Positions 25,530 through 36,297 of a DNA stretch of 64,000 nt are shown here, piece by piece. The notes beneath the pieces are model-generated. The model worked only from the letters and a program-made list of their open reading frames with translations. It was not told the DNA's origin and ran no database searches. Position 1 is the first letter of the stretch, and each line of letters begins with the position of its first letter. This DNA comes from Fratercula arctica (lineage: Eukaryota > Chordata > Aves > Charadriiformes > Alcidae), in NCBI GenBank assembly GCA_947846985.1, contig CANTUZ010000002.1, forward strand, positions 134,439,889 through 134,503,888, read 5' to 3'. The translations under genes and the position numbers were made by a program.

Positions 25530-26110
25530 CAACGTCGCAGACAGGGAAGTTGTATTGACCTTAAACCTTCGCCCTCCGTGGCTCTTTAGGCCGGGAGGTA
25601 ACAGTGCTGACTCTTCTCGGCAGAATATATACATGTTTATGGTCACAGAAACGTACGTGCACTTGGCTTCTTGATTTTAACTGCTTCATGAAAACAAATG
25701 ATTGTGAAAAGCTGTGGGGAGAGCAGCATTTTGAGCCTTTTTTCGGAGCAGCGGCAGCGGCGTTGGCTGTAGCTGGCTGTCCTGCAGGTGGCAATGCACA
25801 GCAAGGAGACGGCTCGGCGGAGGGACGTGGAGAAAGCGCAAAGTTAAAATTAGCTTGCTTCACAAATGTGTGTCAAAATGCCGTCTTGGGCTTCTGACTG
25901 GTGCACCCGGCTGCTTTTGCTAGCGCCAAGAATAAATCTGAGTCCTTGGGGAAAGAAGTGCTGGAGTTATTGTTGGGATCCCTCTGTGTTCGCAGTTTGC
26001 TCTCTGGGCTCGGTCGGGAATGGGCGTTGATGATCCTGTTCCCTCCCTTTTCCCATTTGTCATCTTTTCTCCGGTTGTTTGTGCTGCGTATAGAAGGGGA
26101 AGGCTGTAAA
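25530..26110. promoter_or_regulatory. CpG-rich block, possible regulatory island
   Basis: By eye this block holds roughly two dozen CpG in about 580 bp, including a GCGGCAGCGGCGTTGG stretch near 25752-25767 and further CpG around 26010-26090. The rest of the window is strongly CpG-depleted. It also contains ATATATAC (about 25625) and CACGTAC/ACGTACGTGC-like sequence (about 25650). I see no clear CDS: open frames of 97 codons on + and 100 on - overlap each other and show no domain. It could be a weak CpG island marking an alternative promoter, an enhancer, or simply a GC-rich patch. Direction is not determined. Confidence 0.35.
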
Positions 26111-28187
26111 ATACCTGCAAGCTAATTTATAGCTTCTGTTTCTGCAGGTGCACCAGAGGGTTTCTTTCCTTGTGGTATCCTTCCAGCTGTTTCTGGTGGG
26201 CATTTTGCTGCCAGATCATTCCAGCTGTTTCACTAAAAACTCAAACACCGACCACGTTTTCCAGTCTTGTTACCACAGTATTTAATATTCGGCTGTTCAC
26301 CATTGACTGGGGGCTTATACTTATGTTTTCAATGCAGTAAGAATATTCTGCAATGCACTTTCTTTGTAAAATATGAGTATCCTCAGGTTTAAACAGTCAC
26401 TGTCAATTTTTTTTTTCTCACAGAGAAGAATTTTTTTTCTATTATTTGAGCTACTTTTGCAGCTAATAGTGACATTTACAAAAGAGAAACTAGAGAAGCT
26501 GTAGCAGACCACTCACTGAAATCCAGCAGTCTTGTTCAGAGACTTCATTCCTCTTCATGTAATTTTATTCTGTTCATGTTTGATTTGATTAGAAATATTT
26601 CCAGTGTAGCAGGTTGCAGTATTTGAAGTGCCTGATCTTCTTTAAGCCTTCCTCAGTGCTTAAGGAAATCAGAAAACCCTTGGATTTTTTTAGCCTGTAC
26701 TGTTTCCAGCTCTTTTTTTTTTTTTTTTTTTTTCTGTGAATCTTAGAAACCTTAGTAAGGCAAGAGGTGGTAGTGAGTATGCACTGTGGCAATGGATATG
26801 CATGGCTCTCGTAGTGCAAAGTCTCTAAAACGATGCCTTGTGTAATATACACACAAATGAAAAGGCTACATGTGCAAAGTTATTATTTCCAAAGAGAAAC
26901 AAATGCAAATAAGGCAGGTTTGTTTCTATAAATGCTGTAATTTGCATGTCTGGGTGGAAAGCCATGAGCGTGACTTAAATTTTGCAGGTATAAGTAGAAG
27001 GTTCAAATGTTTTCCAATGTAGTTGGCAACATTTCTGATTTATTGATTTTTATTTTCCTTCAAATGTATGTACAGCCATTATTCCCATTATTACCTTTAA
27101 AGTATCTAAACCAGGCTGCAATGTAAATTGTAGTCAGCTATTTTAAACAGAGTTTTACGTGATATTATACTTAGGATGGTGAACCCCAGAATTTGCGGCA
27201 ACCTTCAAAATACATGGGTTTTGTATCATTTTATGTCATTCCCTTTATTTCTTTGTACAAAGCCAGTATTGTTGACTTTTAATTTTGCAAAATGTCACAT
27301 ATTTTAGTCACTTTCAACTTCCTTTGCCACATTTGGATCTGATTTGTGCTTTTTTTTTCAAGATTATATGAGGTGATTAATGAATTGACTGAACTATGTA
27401 TCTCTCTCTTTCATATTTGTTTTTGGAGTGGCGGAAAGAAGTTCAAATTAATCATCAGTAGTCTATAAAGAATTTAACCAAATTACTCTTCATCATGCAG
27501 TGTATTTTTATCGCCTGTATGAAAATGTATTTATGGTGTCCTTCTCAGACGTGGTCTCTTCTGCTGTTTTATCATAATTTATTAATCTGACGAGTATGAA
27601 GAACATTCACAGCAGTGTTGAGGAAGGGCATTCAGCAAGGTTCACTCAATTTCAGATCCCTGATTTTACAACAGCAAAGTTCCACCTGAGAACTGCAGCT
27701 TTGGTGATTTATTATTTTATAGCACCAGTTCTGTGACCCATTTCTGCTGTTGTGATCTGTCTAGGATTCCCAGGCATTGCAGGGCACACTGTCTTGCAGT
27801 TTTACCCTTGGAAAAAGAGGAGTGTAAAGAGGAGCAGCTCAGTTCAACCCTGAGTTTCACGGGTCTTTGCCCTGGGGCAAGACATTGAACTAGGAGGTTA
27901 TTGCATTGCAAAGACCTGAGTATTTTGCATCCTTGAGAGGCACCCAAGCATCCAATAATGATGTGCAAAGACAGGAAAGAGTTGGGAAACTCAGGAGATC
28001 TCTTTGATTCAGTGCTCTGGCCAAAGCCAGAAATAATGTAATGTGACACCAGACTGATGGTATCTAGCTGTAGCAGTAGTGGTGGTGATGCAAACCAGAC
28101 TGCTCTTGTCTGGTGGCATCCATTAGAACACAATAGCCCAACAGAGCAATTTTGGCATCCTTTTTTCCCATCCGTTTGCCATTCAGT
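26111..28187. other. Unique noncoding sequence with one poly-T run
   Basis: No gene is recognised. A T21 run sits at 26713-26733. The sequence around 27000-27500 is AT-rich but complex and free of simple repeats. A 184-codon open frame on - (27717-28271) begins in the TTA microsatellite, which it translates as an Asn run, so it is rejected as a gene. Confidence 0.6.
26713..26733 (+). repeat. Poly-T run (T21)
   Basis: Twenty-one consecutive T. On the minus strand it is a poly-A that could be a retroposon tail, but the sequence before it on - is not a recognised retroposon. Confidence 0.9.
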
Positions 28188-28260
28188 TGTGTTGCTACTG
28201 CTATTATTATTGTTATTGTTATTATTATTATTATTAAATAATAATTTGATGATGATGATG
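28188..28260 (+). repeat. Compound microsatellite (TTA)n-(GAT)n
   Basis: TTA/TTG trinucleotides from about 28202 to 28235, then AAATAATAATTT, then four GAT units (28248-28260). The central TTATTATTAAATAATAAT part is self-complementary. The repeat is likely to vary in length between individuals. Confidence 0.9.
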
Positions 28261-28782
28261 CCAGATTGCATTTGAACTTTTTCTCTACTTTCCCCACTCC
28301 CCTTGCTGAGTTAAGCTATATTTGGAACTCTTACAATGGAGTATTTCTACCATCTGCTCTCTGCAGCAATTATTCAAATTATTTGCAACCCTCTATGCCA
28401 TCAGGGGTGAATCTAGCGCAGTCCTTTAAAGGTACAGATTTCCTGACTGACATATTTTTACACTGGAATATGCCACAACTGGTACAGATCTGTAATTCTC
28501 TGGGGTTGGGTAGGGGTAGAGGGTCATCCTTACATTTCCCATGATTTCAGTGACTGACTCTAAGGAGACTAATATCTCTCAATTTTTACAGGAGAAATCA
28601 AGAAAGAGAAGATGGTACCAGTTTGCTGGTTTTGAAGGTTCTCCTTCCTTTACAGTCTCAGCCTGTGCTAAAATCCTCCAAATCCTCAATACTCTAATTT
28701 GTTCACAGCACTGAGCACAGCACATCACATGCCTGCACTGCCTATTCTATGTGTCGTTCGGAATACAGGTCCCTCTCTGTTT
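28261..28782. other. Unique noncoding sequence with a G-quadruplex motif
   Basis: No gene is recognised. The notable item is the G-rich motif at 28502-28523, listed separately. Otherwise this is ordinary single-copy sequence running up to the CR1 tail. Confidence 0.6.
28502..28523 (+). other. G-quadruplex motif
   Basis: Four G runs (4, 3, 4 and 3) separated by TT, TA and TAGA. This meets the standard G3+ with loops of 1-7 rule for an intramolecular quadruplex on the + strand. It lies in otherwise AT-rich sequence, about 260 bp before a CR1 copy. Confidence 0.8.
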
Positions 28783-29305
28783 TAGAATCATAGAATCATA
28801 GAATTGTTAGGGTTGGAAGGCACCTTAAAGATCATCTAGTTCCAACCCCTCTGCCGTGGGCAGGGACGTCTCCCACTAGATCAGGTTGCTCAGAGCCCCA
28901 TCCAGCCTGGCCTTAAAAACTTCCAGGGATGGGACTTCCACCACCTCTCTGGGCAACCCATTCCAGTGTCTCACCACCTTCATGGTGAAGAACTTCTTCC
29001 TAACGTCCAGTCTGAATCATCCCATCTCTAGTTTTAATCCATTGCCTCTAGTTCTACCATTCCCCAACATCCTAAAAAGTCCCTCACCCGCTTTCTTGTA
29101 GGCCCCCTTAAGATACTGGTAGGCCACTATAAGGTCTCCTGGGAGCCTTCTTTTCTCCAGACTGAACAACGCCAACTCTCTCAGTCTGTCCTCATAGGAG
29201 AGGTGCTCCAGCCCTCTGATCATCCTCGTGGCCCTTCTCTGGACACATTCCAGCACGTCCATATCTCTCTTGCAGTGGAGGCTCCAGAACTGGACGCAGT
29301 ACTCC
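28783..29305 (-). mobile_element. CR1 LINE, 5'-truncated 3' end (copy 2)
   Basis: On + it begins with the reverse complement of the CR1 tail (TAGAATCATAGAATCATAG), then the 3' UTR (GGTTGGAAGGCACCTT, ATCTAGTTCCAACCCC). It ends at the GGACGCAGTACTCC junction inside ORF2. Read on -, the C-terminal ORF2 remnant is open from 29262 to 29017: [20 protein letters not shown], then [18 protein letters not shown] and [24 protein letters not shown] then replaces what should be an Arg-containing RFRLD-like stretch ([17 protein letters not shown]), after which the frame continues. The copy is therefore non-functional. It belongs to a different CR1 subfamily from copy 1, judging by the wording of both the ORF2 end and the 3' UTR. 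Confidence 0.95.
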
Positions 29306-31865
29306 TTTTGCTATAATTAAGGTACTGCAGTAGTCTGTCCTATGTTTGTCCTGCCTCTTGCGATATTCACCTTCTGTAATAAGAAGAATGATTTTCCTGC
29401 TTTGTGTCCTGTATCACTTCTGAGTAAATCAGGGTTGTTTTTGAAATGCAAACCCAAACTCAAGGCATCAGTGGATCTGCATAAACACTTCATAGCCTTA
29501 GTTTTTGGGAGGAATTAAAATGAAGGCAGGAAAAGTAATGTGCATGTTACTGTGAAAAGAAGAATCTTAAACTGTGTTAGAAAGTGTCAGAATATTATAA
29601 AGGGATAACTAAACCCCATCTATGCTGATAGGCATACATGTCACCTGAGACTTTGAGGCTGTTCTGGTCAATTTGTGGCCTCCTCAATTAAGGAGATTTT
29701 CAGAACAGTATCAAAGTAACTCCACAGCCAGCACAAATCTTTTTAGCTTTCAGCAAGTATTTATTCATTTTATAGACACACATACTTAAACTATAACATG
29801 AGAGGAGCCTGCAGCCTCCACCCCACCCCGTGTTTTCAAAGTCATGTGGGGACCACTGACCATGCTGATGTTCTGGGCAGCAATTTCTCCTAGCATTTAA
29901 GACTGATAATCTCTTGGTTTGGGCACTAAAATAATGCAATCTAGTACAATCTCCAGGCCCCACAGATGGAGGTAACGCTGAAAGATTTTAAAACATGTGG
30001 CTCTAAATCTTTGTTTAGAAATATATGGAGATTTTTGAGATTTTCCAAAGTTACTCATTGCTATGGTTACAGAAATACAAAGCACAGTCAGCAAAAGAAA
30101 GGTCTTTAGCGTGGTGCTTTCCTGAGTACCACAGGTGATCTCTAGGAAAGTTCCTGTTTTGCAGCTATTAATAGGTTCTGCCCATGTTCATCCTCATCCA
30201 ATTGCTTTTTCTCCAAAGGTTGCCGTCAGAGTTTTCACAAAGCTGCCAACATCCTTTCTGCTTTACTCTATACCATGTACCGTCAGAGGGGCTGTGGGTC
30301 ACCATCATAGCTCTTCCTTTTCTTATGGCTATTATTTATTACAATTTTAGAGCAATATATTTTTATTAATAGGAACCTGGCTTTGTATATCTTAAAGAAT
30401 TTTGACCTCTTTGCATATTGTGCACATATATGTATAAAATGTCTGTCATAACTGCCGGGAGTGCACAACTGATACCACTGCTGCTTTGACAGTCATTCCA
30501 ACTGCAGGCAAATTTTATGGTACTCACTGGGCTGATAACCTCCTATTCTGCAGAATGCCTCACTTCTGAGGAACTCAACTGCTTTTTGGACATTTGGACT
30601 TCTGTAGAGTTAAAATCTGTTTAGACAGCATCATCAATGATGTACAAGACCAAGAGAGATGGAGACTGGCATCATATGAAGGTCTTAATCCCCAGAACAG
30701 AAGGGCAGGCTGAAGCTATGTGGAAGTAACACCAGTTCGTACTTTTTAGTACAAGGTTAGCTGTAGCAAATGTGTTACACGGATAAGTTCAAAAAGCGGG
30801 TAATTCACATTTGTGTGGTTGTATCTTCTGAGACACCCACTGCAAATCTTCTTCTTCTGGGAAGACCACCTGCCAGCAAGTAAAGGAGTATGAGCTCTGA
30901 TTCCATCTTCAATCGATAGTTGGCTTACAGGTTGAGGCTGCAATCAGGGCTTCCAATTACTGCTAACCATGAGACCACTAAAAAAATTAGGAGCTGGGGG
31001 TGTAGTTCTGAAAGTAATAAAGCGATTCAAACCAAAGAAAAATGCAGGAAAGAGATAAAGCTAAAGCTCAGCATAATTGGGACAGCTTCTACGGCTTCTG
31101 TAAGTTTTTTAGGTCTGGTGATCTAATGGTAAATTTTATGAATCTATGAATAAAATGTCTCCCTAAAAAAGTTCATTGCTGTATGGAATAATCTGTACCC
31201 ATATAATAAAGTGAAAATGTTTCCACCTGAGAATACTGGTAAAAATCATTGTCTTTACAGTCCCTACCAAAACATTTAAAACAAGGTCAGTGCCCACCGG
31301 AGTTTTCCTGAGTGAAGCACTAAACTTGGTATGTGTGAACACAGAGTTTGGCTCAGGGTTCAGCTTCAATTACAGCCGGGTAGCCAACAATTTTCTTATC
31401 AAACAAAATTTTCTGATTTTATCTTATAACATTTTCCACCTCACATCAGGGTGAATCAGAGACTTTTCAAAGTGGTTCAAGGGAAAGAAAAAAGAAATTC
31501 CGCAGCTCATTAAAGGGCTTGTTGATCAGGAGAGTTATGTGAGAGACCAAAGATTAAGTTTCCGTCATGATTTGGAATAGCAGCTAACTCTGGGCTTCAG
31601 CTAGCCCAAATGAGCATTTGGCTATTTGTAGTTCAAATGTCCGTTGTCTCCTCATTTCTTATTTTTAGCAGAAATTTAAAGCTGAATCAGAGAAGCCTTC
31701 TTAATTACTTTTTTTCCTGCAACTTCTGTATTCTCACAGAAATCTTTGCTTTGATCAAACAACAGAAATACACCTCTACCTTTTTTCTTCTGGTGTACAT
31801 TTACAGTGTATTTTTTCCCTTTTCATTTGTCTCATTTTTTGCGTCTCCTCCCTTGTACTTTCCAG
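29306..31865. other. Unique noncoding sequence
   Basis: No gene is recognised between CR1 copy 2 and the exon-like stretch. The last part (about 31811-31865) is a long pyrimidine-rich run ending TTTCCAG, which is what draws attention to the exon candidate that follows. Other open frames are short and featureless. Confidence 0.6.
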
Positions 31866-31947
31866 GTTTCTCCTTTCATGATCCGAAAACGCTGCTGAAT
31901 ACAGATGAGCCAATAGTTAGTCCAATCCCAGACGGTCTTTTGTTCAG
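31866..31947 (+). CDS. Possible orphan internal exon, 82 bp, gene unknown
   Basis: A strong-looking acceptor (about 55 nt of mostly C/T ending TACTTTCCAG) precedes 82 bp that are open in one frame. A consensus-like donor CAG|GTAATT follows, with an in-frame TAA directly inside the donor. The peptide would be about 27 residues containing FHDPKTLL, NTDEPIV and PIPDG, ending LLF plus a split codon. The phases would be 2 leading bases and 2 trailing bases. The peptide is hydrophilic, of balanced composition, and has CpG-bearing codons (CCG, ACG, GAC-GGT), unlike the low-complexity open frames elsewhere here. I do not recognise the protein, and there is no second exon in the window to pair with it. 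It may equally be a conserved noncoding stretch or a chance pairing of splice-like sites. Confidence 0.25.
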
Positions 31948-34900
31948 GTAATTACTCGGAACCGCAGCAGCTCTTAAGTGCCCTGACTTCCCTGGCTGAG
32001 ATTGACTGATTGAAAGATTAGGCAAGGCAGACATTTATAGCCAACCTGGTAAGAAGAAAGGAAAAATGTAGACTCATTTAAATAAGGTGGTTTTTTTTTC
32101 CCTTTCCTCCTCCCTGTGTTGTATTGAGGATGCGTCCTGAATGTTATCCAAAGTTATGTATTTAGGTCGGAGCCAAGCTCGTTTGGTTGGAGCAGAGGCA
32201 AGCATCCCTCCAGCCACTCCTGAATGGGCCTGGAGCCGTGCTGGTATCGCTCCCACAGCCGGTATCGCACCCCGCAGGAGGGCTAACTTCTTAAAGAAGA
32301 AATTCTACCAAGTTTCTCAAAGAAAATAATGCAATTCTCCTTGCAATAAAGCCAGTGATTTAGATTTATGCCTGAATTATTTGCCTTCGTTTCTCACTTG
32401 CTAAAGACGTTTGCTGGTATATACCAGATGACACAACCCATTTAAAACAAATGAAATCGGCTTTGAAACCTTTATCCCCATCTTATCAGTATGGCCCCAG
32501 CAGATTCTCAGTAAGTAATAGTCACATTTTGCAAAACAAACAAAATAACCTCATTTCTACATGGGAACAAATAAACTCAGTGTAATCCCTGCTAAAAATA
32601 TTTAATGATTCATATAAAAACATTACCACCTATATCTAAGAGGCATATTCATGAACAAATACATAAAATCATATCCATAAACATGAAAAAAATATCCCAG
32701 GGCTCACTGATGAATCAGTGTAAATGTATTTACAATACTGCCAGCAGTGTTTTTTTAAAGAAAACCTTGTTAATGAAGCACTGAAAATGGAGAAACAATG
32801 CTATGTGTTTACCTCCTTTTTGAAAGATTAGAATCTATGAAATGACTGGCATCTTTATGTAGTCTGGAGTGGCTGCTATTAAGCATTTAATGTAAATTGC
32901 GATATCATAGTCTCTTCTGAATTATAGTCAGTATTACAGCTGTACAGCTTCAGGATCAAACACAGTGTAGATGTCTCTGCCCAGTGTAGACCAGTAGCAG
33001 AGCTCCTTTCCTCAATGGGGCTCACCCTATAGATCAGCTACACTAATTCATGCCTGGGAGGTGGAACCAAAGCTCTCCCCTTTTCTTGCCTTTGGATTTT
33101 ATGTGTATAAGCAAGAAAGCAAAGGAAAACGATGCTTAGCGATGGCTGCTTTCTTTTACAGCTTCTGTGGGGACCTTGAGGTGAGCAGTCTGCAAAATTC
33201 ACCATCGCTCACAATTCACAGCGTGGGAGGTGCCATTTTTGCCCTTTCTAGCATGGCTGTTAAAGGGCTGTTCACTGGCTAGAAGAAACCTTTTGTGTTG
33301 TCAGTCCTCAGACATTTTGGCTTAAGAAGTCACAGAGAAGAAAAAAAAAAAAAAAGCAGTATATTTTCAGTATAAAGCTTTTGATGTCTAGCTGTGTTGT
33401 ACGGGGTTTTACGTCACTGCGCTCTGAGGTCAATAAGATCAGTCCTAAGATTTTTAAAACTGAAGCATTATAATTTAATCTCTGGTCCTTAGACAACTAA
33501 TATCTGTGAAGCGTATTCTCTTTAAATTAGTAAGCTGTTTGGTAGTGACCTTCATGTACAAACAAACAGGCAAATGTTCAGCATTAAATATTGAAGAGAT
33601 GGAAAGATAAAGAACACAGAAAACACAGAAGTTCTTAGAGTTATGTATGCAGATGATTCTATTATCTGTTTTAAGAGTTACCTAGAATGATTTATAATTT
33701 CTATTTTCTATTAAAAATATCAAAACACTGTCTGGACTGTCTCTAAGGAAGTGCACATCCCTAAATCTTTGTTTTATGTCATTTTAGGAAAAATGGTATA
33801 CGTGTACTCACGCACTTCACCTTCTAGTCTTTGCTCAAAACACAGCTTTAGCTACAATAACAAGAAGGAAATCAACCTTTCTTGAATCCTTAATTTCCTG
33901 TGGAATTGACTACCTCTTTCTCATGAGAAAAATGTTTCAGCGTGCAGGTTGGATAATCCCTTCACTTTTCACTCTTTAACGATGTAAAAAAAAGAAAAAG
34001 CGTACAATACTAATCATCATTCCCTTCTACAACTTTGTCCTCTAAGCCCTATGCAAAGCATGACTATACTCGAAGAGCAATTCACAGTAAGATTTTTACT
34101 TAAGGCAAAGGTGGGGTAAAAAGCATCTCTGTTGAGATGTATATCTGGGAAACATATCTCAAATTACACCTTCAAAAGCAATTTGCTAAGAACCCATTGT
34201 CTAACTGTGCTGCACTTTGATAATATATACACTAAAATAAAAATAAATTCATTGTCACTCGGCATATTTTGAAAATATTTTCACCAGATATTCTCTAGAA
34301 GCAATAGAGTAAATTCCAAGGGCTAATCCAACATCCCTGTTTGTCAGAATATTATCTTACTCTATGAACAAACTTCAAGCAGGGCTAAATATGAAGTATC
34401 TTTGCTTTCAAAGAGTGGAGAAGTTAACATGCAAGAATGAATCATATGATTTTTTTTTGAGATTTTGTCCAAAATATTAATCATCTAAAAAAAGTTCCAG
34501 TGGTCTGGATATGTGAAGGTTTCCCAGTCTCTGCTTTGCCAGCTGAACGTTGCAGATATCTCCACAGTAGTTCTCACCCCTTCTTTAAACCAGTGCTTTT
34601 ACCTTAATCCAAATAAAATGTTAAAGGCTACATAGAATAACTGAGTTTGAAGGGAAAGTTGAAATAAATTTTGCACCAAAAATATTGATTGGTTTCTATA
34701 AGGCAGGGCCAGAAGGGTCCCTGTTTTATGAACGTGTTATCTATTGGTCCTGTCTGTACCTGTAGAGGTCTGGAAAGAAATGTGCAGGTAATGCCATGTC
34801 TGCTGGAATGTCATTAAATTCATTATGTGGTAAATCTACCCTGGTCTTGGAAGAGGAAAATATCTACCAGGCTCAAATTGCTAATGGAATAAATAAAATG

Positions 34901-35202
34901 GAGATGGGGGAGTAGGTAGGATTTTTTTACTCACGTGGTGCGTCCTTTGCAGGAATGAAGCAGGATTCATATTCTTATAGCGCTATTTAAAGCTGAAAGC
35001 CTATTTTTCCAATTAGACGTGTGTATCTGCATTTGCAGAGTGCCACTGGCAAGGTAAATGGGATCAGCAGTAAGCGTTACTGAAAGCTGCAGCTGGCTGA
35101 CAGTTGCAAATTTTACAAAACTCCCTTTTTTTCCCCTCAGAGTCTATGCAGATATGAGTTTCAGCAATACTTGCCTCCAGCCTCTTTCAACTTTCTTTTT
35201 AA
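31948..35202. other. Unique noncoding sequence
   Basis: No gene is recognised. About 32150-32285 is locally CpG-bearing (about seven CpG) with the octamer GGTATCGC occurring twice 19 bp apart. An A15 run is at 33341-33355. From about 34980 the sequence is complex and non-repetitive and leads into the inverted repeat at 35203. Confidence 0.6.
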
Positions 35203-35250
35203 TTAAAAAGCTTAATTGGGAGTAATAAAAATTCCAATTAAGCTTTTTAA
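35203..35250. repeat. 17-bp perfect inverted repeat with homeodomain-like cores
   Basis: Left arm TTAAAAAGCTTAATTGG (35203-35219) and right arm CCAATTAAGCTTTTTAA (35234-35250) are exact reverse complements, separated by 14 nt. Each arm holds AAGCTTAATTGG, with a TTAATTG core of the kind bound by homeodomain proteins; a TTTAATTAAA lies just upstream. It may be a paired binding site, a hairpin, or the remains of a small palindromic element. No transposon around it is recognised. Confidence 0.9.
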
Positions 35251-36179
35251 ATAAAACCCAAAAGCTCAAAGTGGCTGCAGTTGCAGATAACTACTACTGC
35301 AACCTACGAGTAGTGATTCCATTTGAACAAGGCTTTTGTTTCACTATAATAAATATTGTGGTTTATGATTGTACCTCCACATCTTTCGACAATACTGTAC
35401 CTTTAAGCCTCACAGAGTTATCGTTTGCATGTGAAATACGGGAATCCTTGTGAATTTTGCTAAGTACAACACAGGGACTCCGGTCTCCGTAGGTTGCTAT
35501 GCATGTATGCCCCTCAGCATCACGCCACATGTTATATCTGTAAGCAGAAATAACAGCAGTAACAAGGACTGAGCAACCAATTTCCCTGTGAACTCATGTG
35601 ATTTTATAGGTAAGTGAAAAGAGAAAGCACCAAACTCCAGAGGATTATTTCAGGCAAACACCTTTACTTCATCCATTGTGTGTAATTATTTAGACCAGCT
35701 TGGTGGCTTAATTTTCTCTAACAATTTATGGTCTTTATATGTGTGGCCAGCCAGAAAATACATGGATTAGATCTTATACATCGTGATATCTGACTTCAGG
35801 GGTCATCCATAGGTGTACTCAAGGAGAAGTGTAAAAAACATGAAAGTTCCTGATATTAATGCTCCCCAGAGGAATCACTGAAACTTTGACTTCTGCTTTT
35901 CGTGCAGAACTTCATAGAAAGTAGCTCCGGAGGTATGTCAGCTTCGTGCATGGGGCGTGACCATGTTTAAAGTGGAGTAATTTTAAAAATTGCTGCATTA
36001 TTAATGGCTTTCTTTCACCCTGTTCAACCTAGCATTCACTTCTGTACGGCAGGAGGTACGTATAGGTCTAAAAAAGTCATTAAATCACAATAAATCAGAA
36101 AGAATATAAAGAAGCAGCTGGCGAGGTTGAAGTTGTTAAAAAGGGAGAAACTTTACAGAGCAGTAACTGGTCCTTTCTG
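35251..36179. other. Unique noncoding sequence, possibly conserved
   Basis: Complex AT-rich sequence with an octamer-like GTTTGCAT near 35426 and no simple repeats up to about 35460, followed by ordinary single-copy sequence. No coding exon is recognised. A 60-codon open frame at 35271-35453 on + lacks splice signals and any known domain. Confidence 0.55.
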
Positions 36180-36297
36180 GTGCTGCCCAGCAGCTCTTGG
36201 AGAAACCTGCTGTAGGTGACCCTGCTCTGGCGGGGGGGTTGGACTAGATGATCTCCAGAGGTCCCTTCCAACCCCTGTCATTCTGTGATTCTGTGAA
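36180..36297 (+). mobile_element. CR1 LINE, short 3' UTR fragment (copy 3)
   Basis: Only the last ~118 bp of a CR1 remain. The + strand reads TGGACTAGATGATCTCCAG, then GGTCCCTTCCAACCCC, and ends in the tail ATTCTGTGATTCTGTGAA. The octamer is ATTCTGTG here rather than ATTCTATG, marking a CR1 subfamily different from copies 1 and 2. No ORF2 sequence is left. The left edge is set where similarity to CR1 3' ends starts by eye (near GCTGCCCAGCAGCTC) and is approximate. Confidence 0.9.

Noticed and set aside
27717..28271. 184-codon open frame on -, the longest in the window
   Set aside because: Its start translates the TTA microsatellite as an Asn run; the rest has no domain and no splice signals.
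29017..29262. 81-codon open frame on - as a separate gene
   Set aside because: It is the C-terminal ORF2 remnant of CR1 copy 2, ended by an internal stop.
35098..35150. CCCCTCAG acceptor-like site near the inverted repeat
   Set aside because: The downstream sequence has no donor at a sensible distance and does not read as coding.
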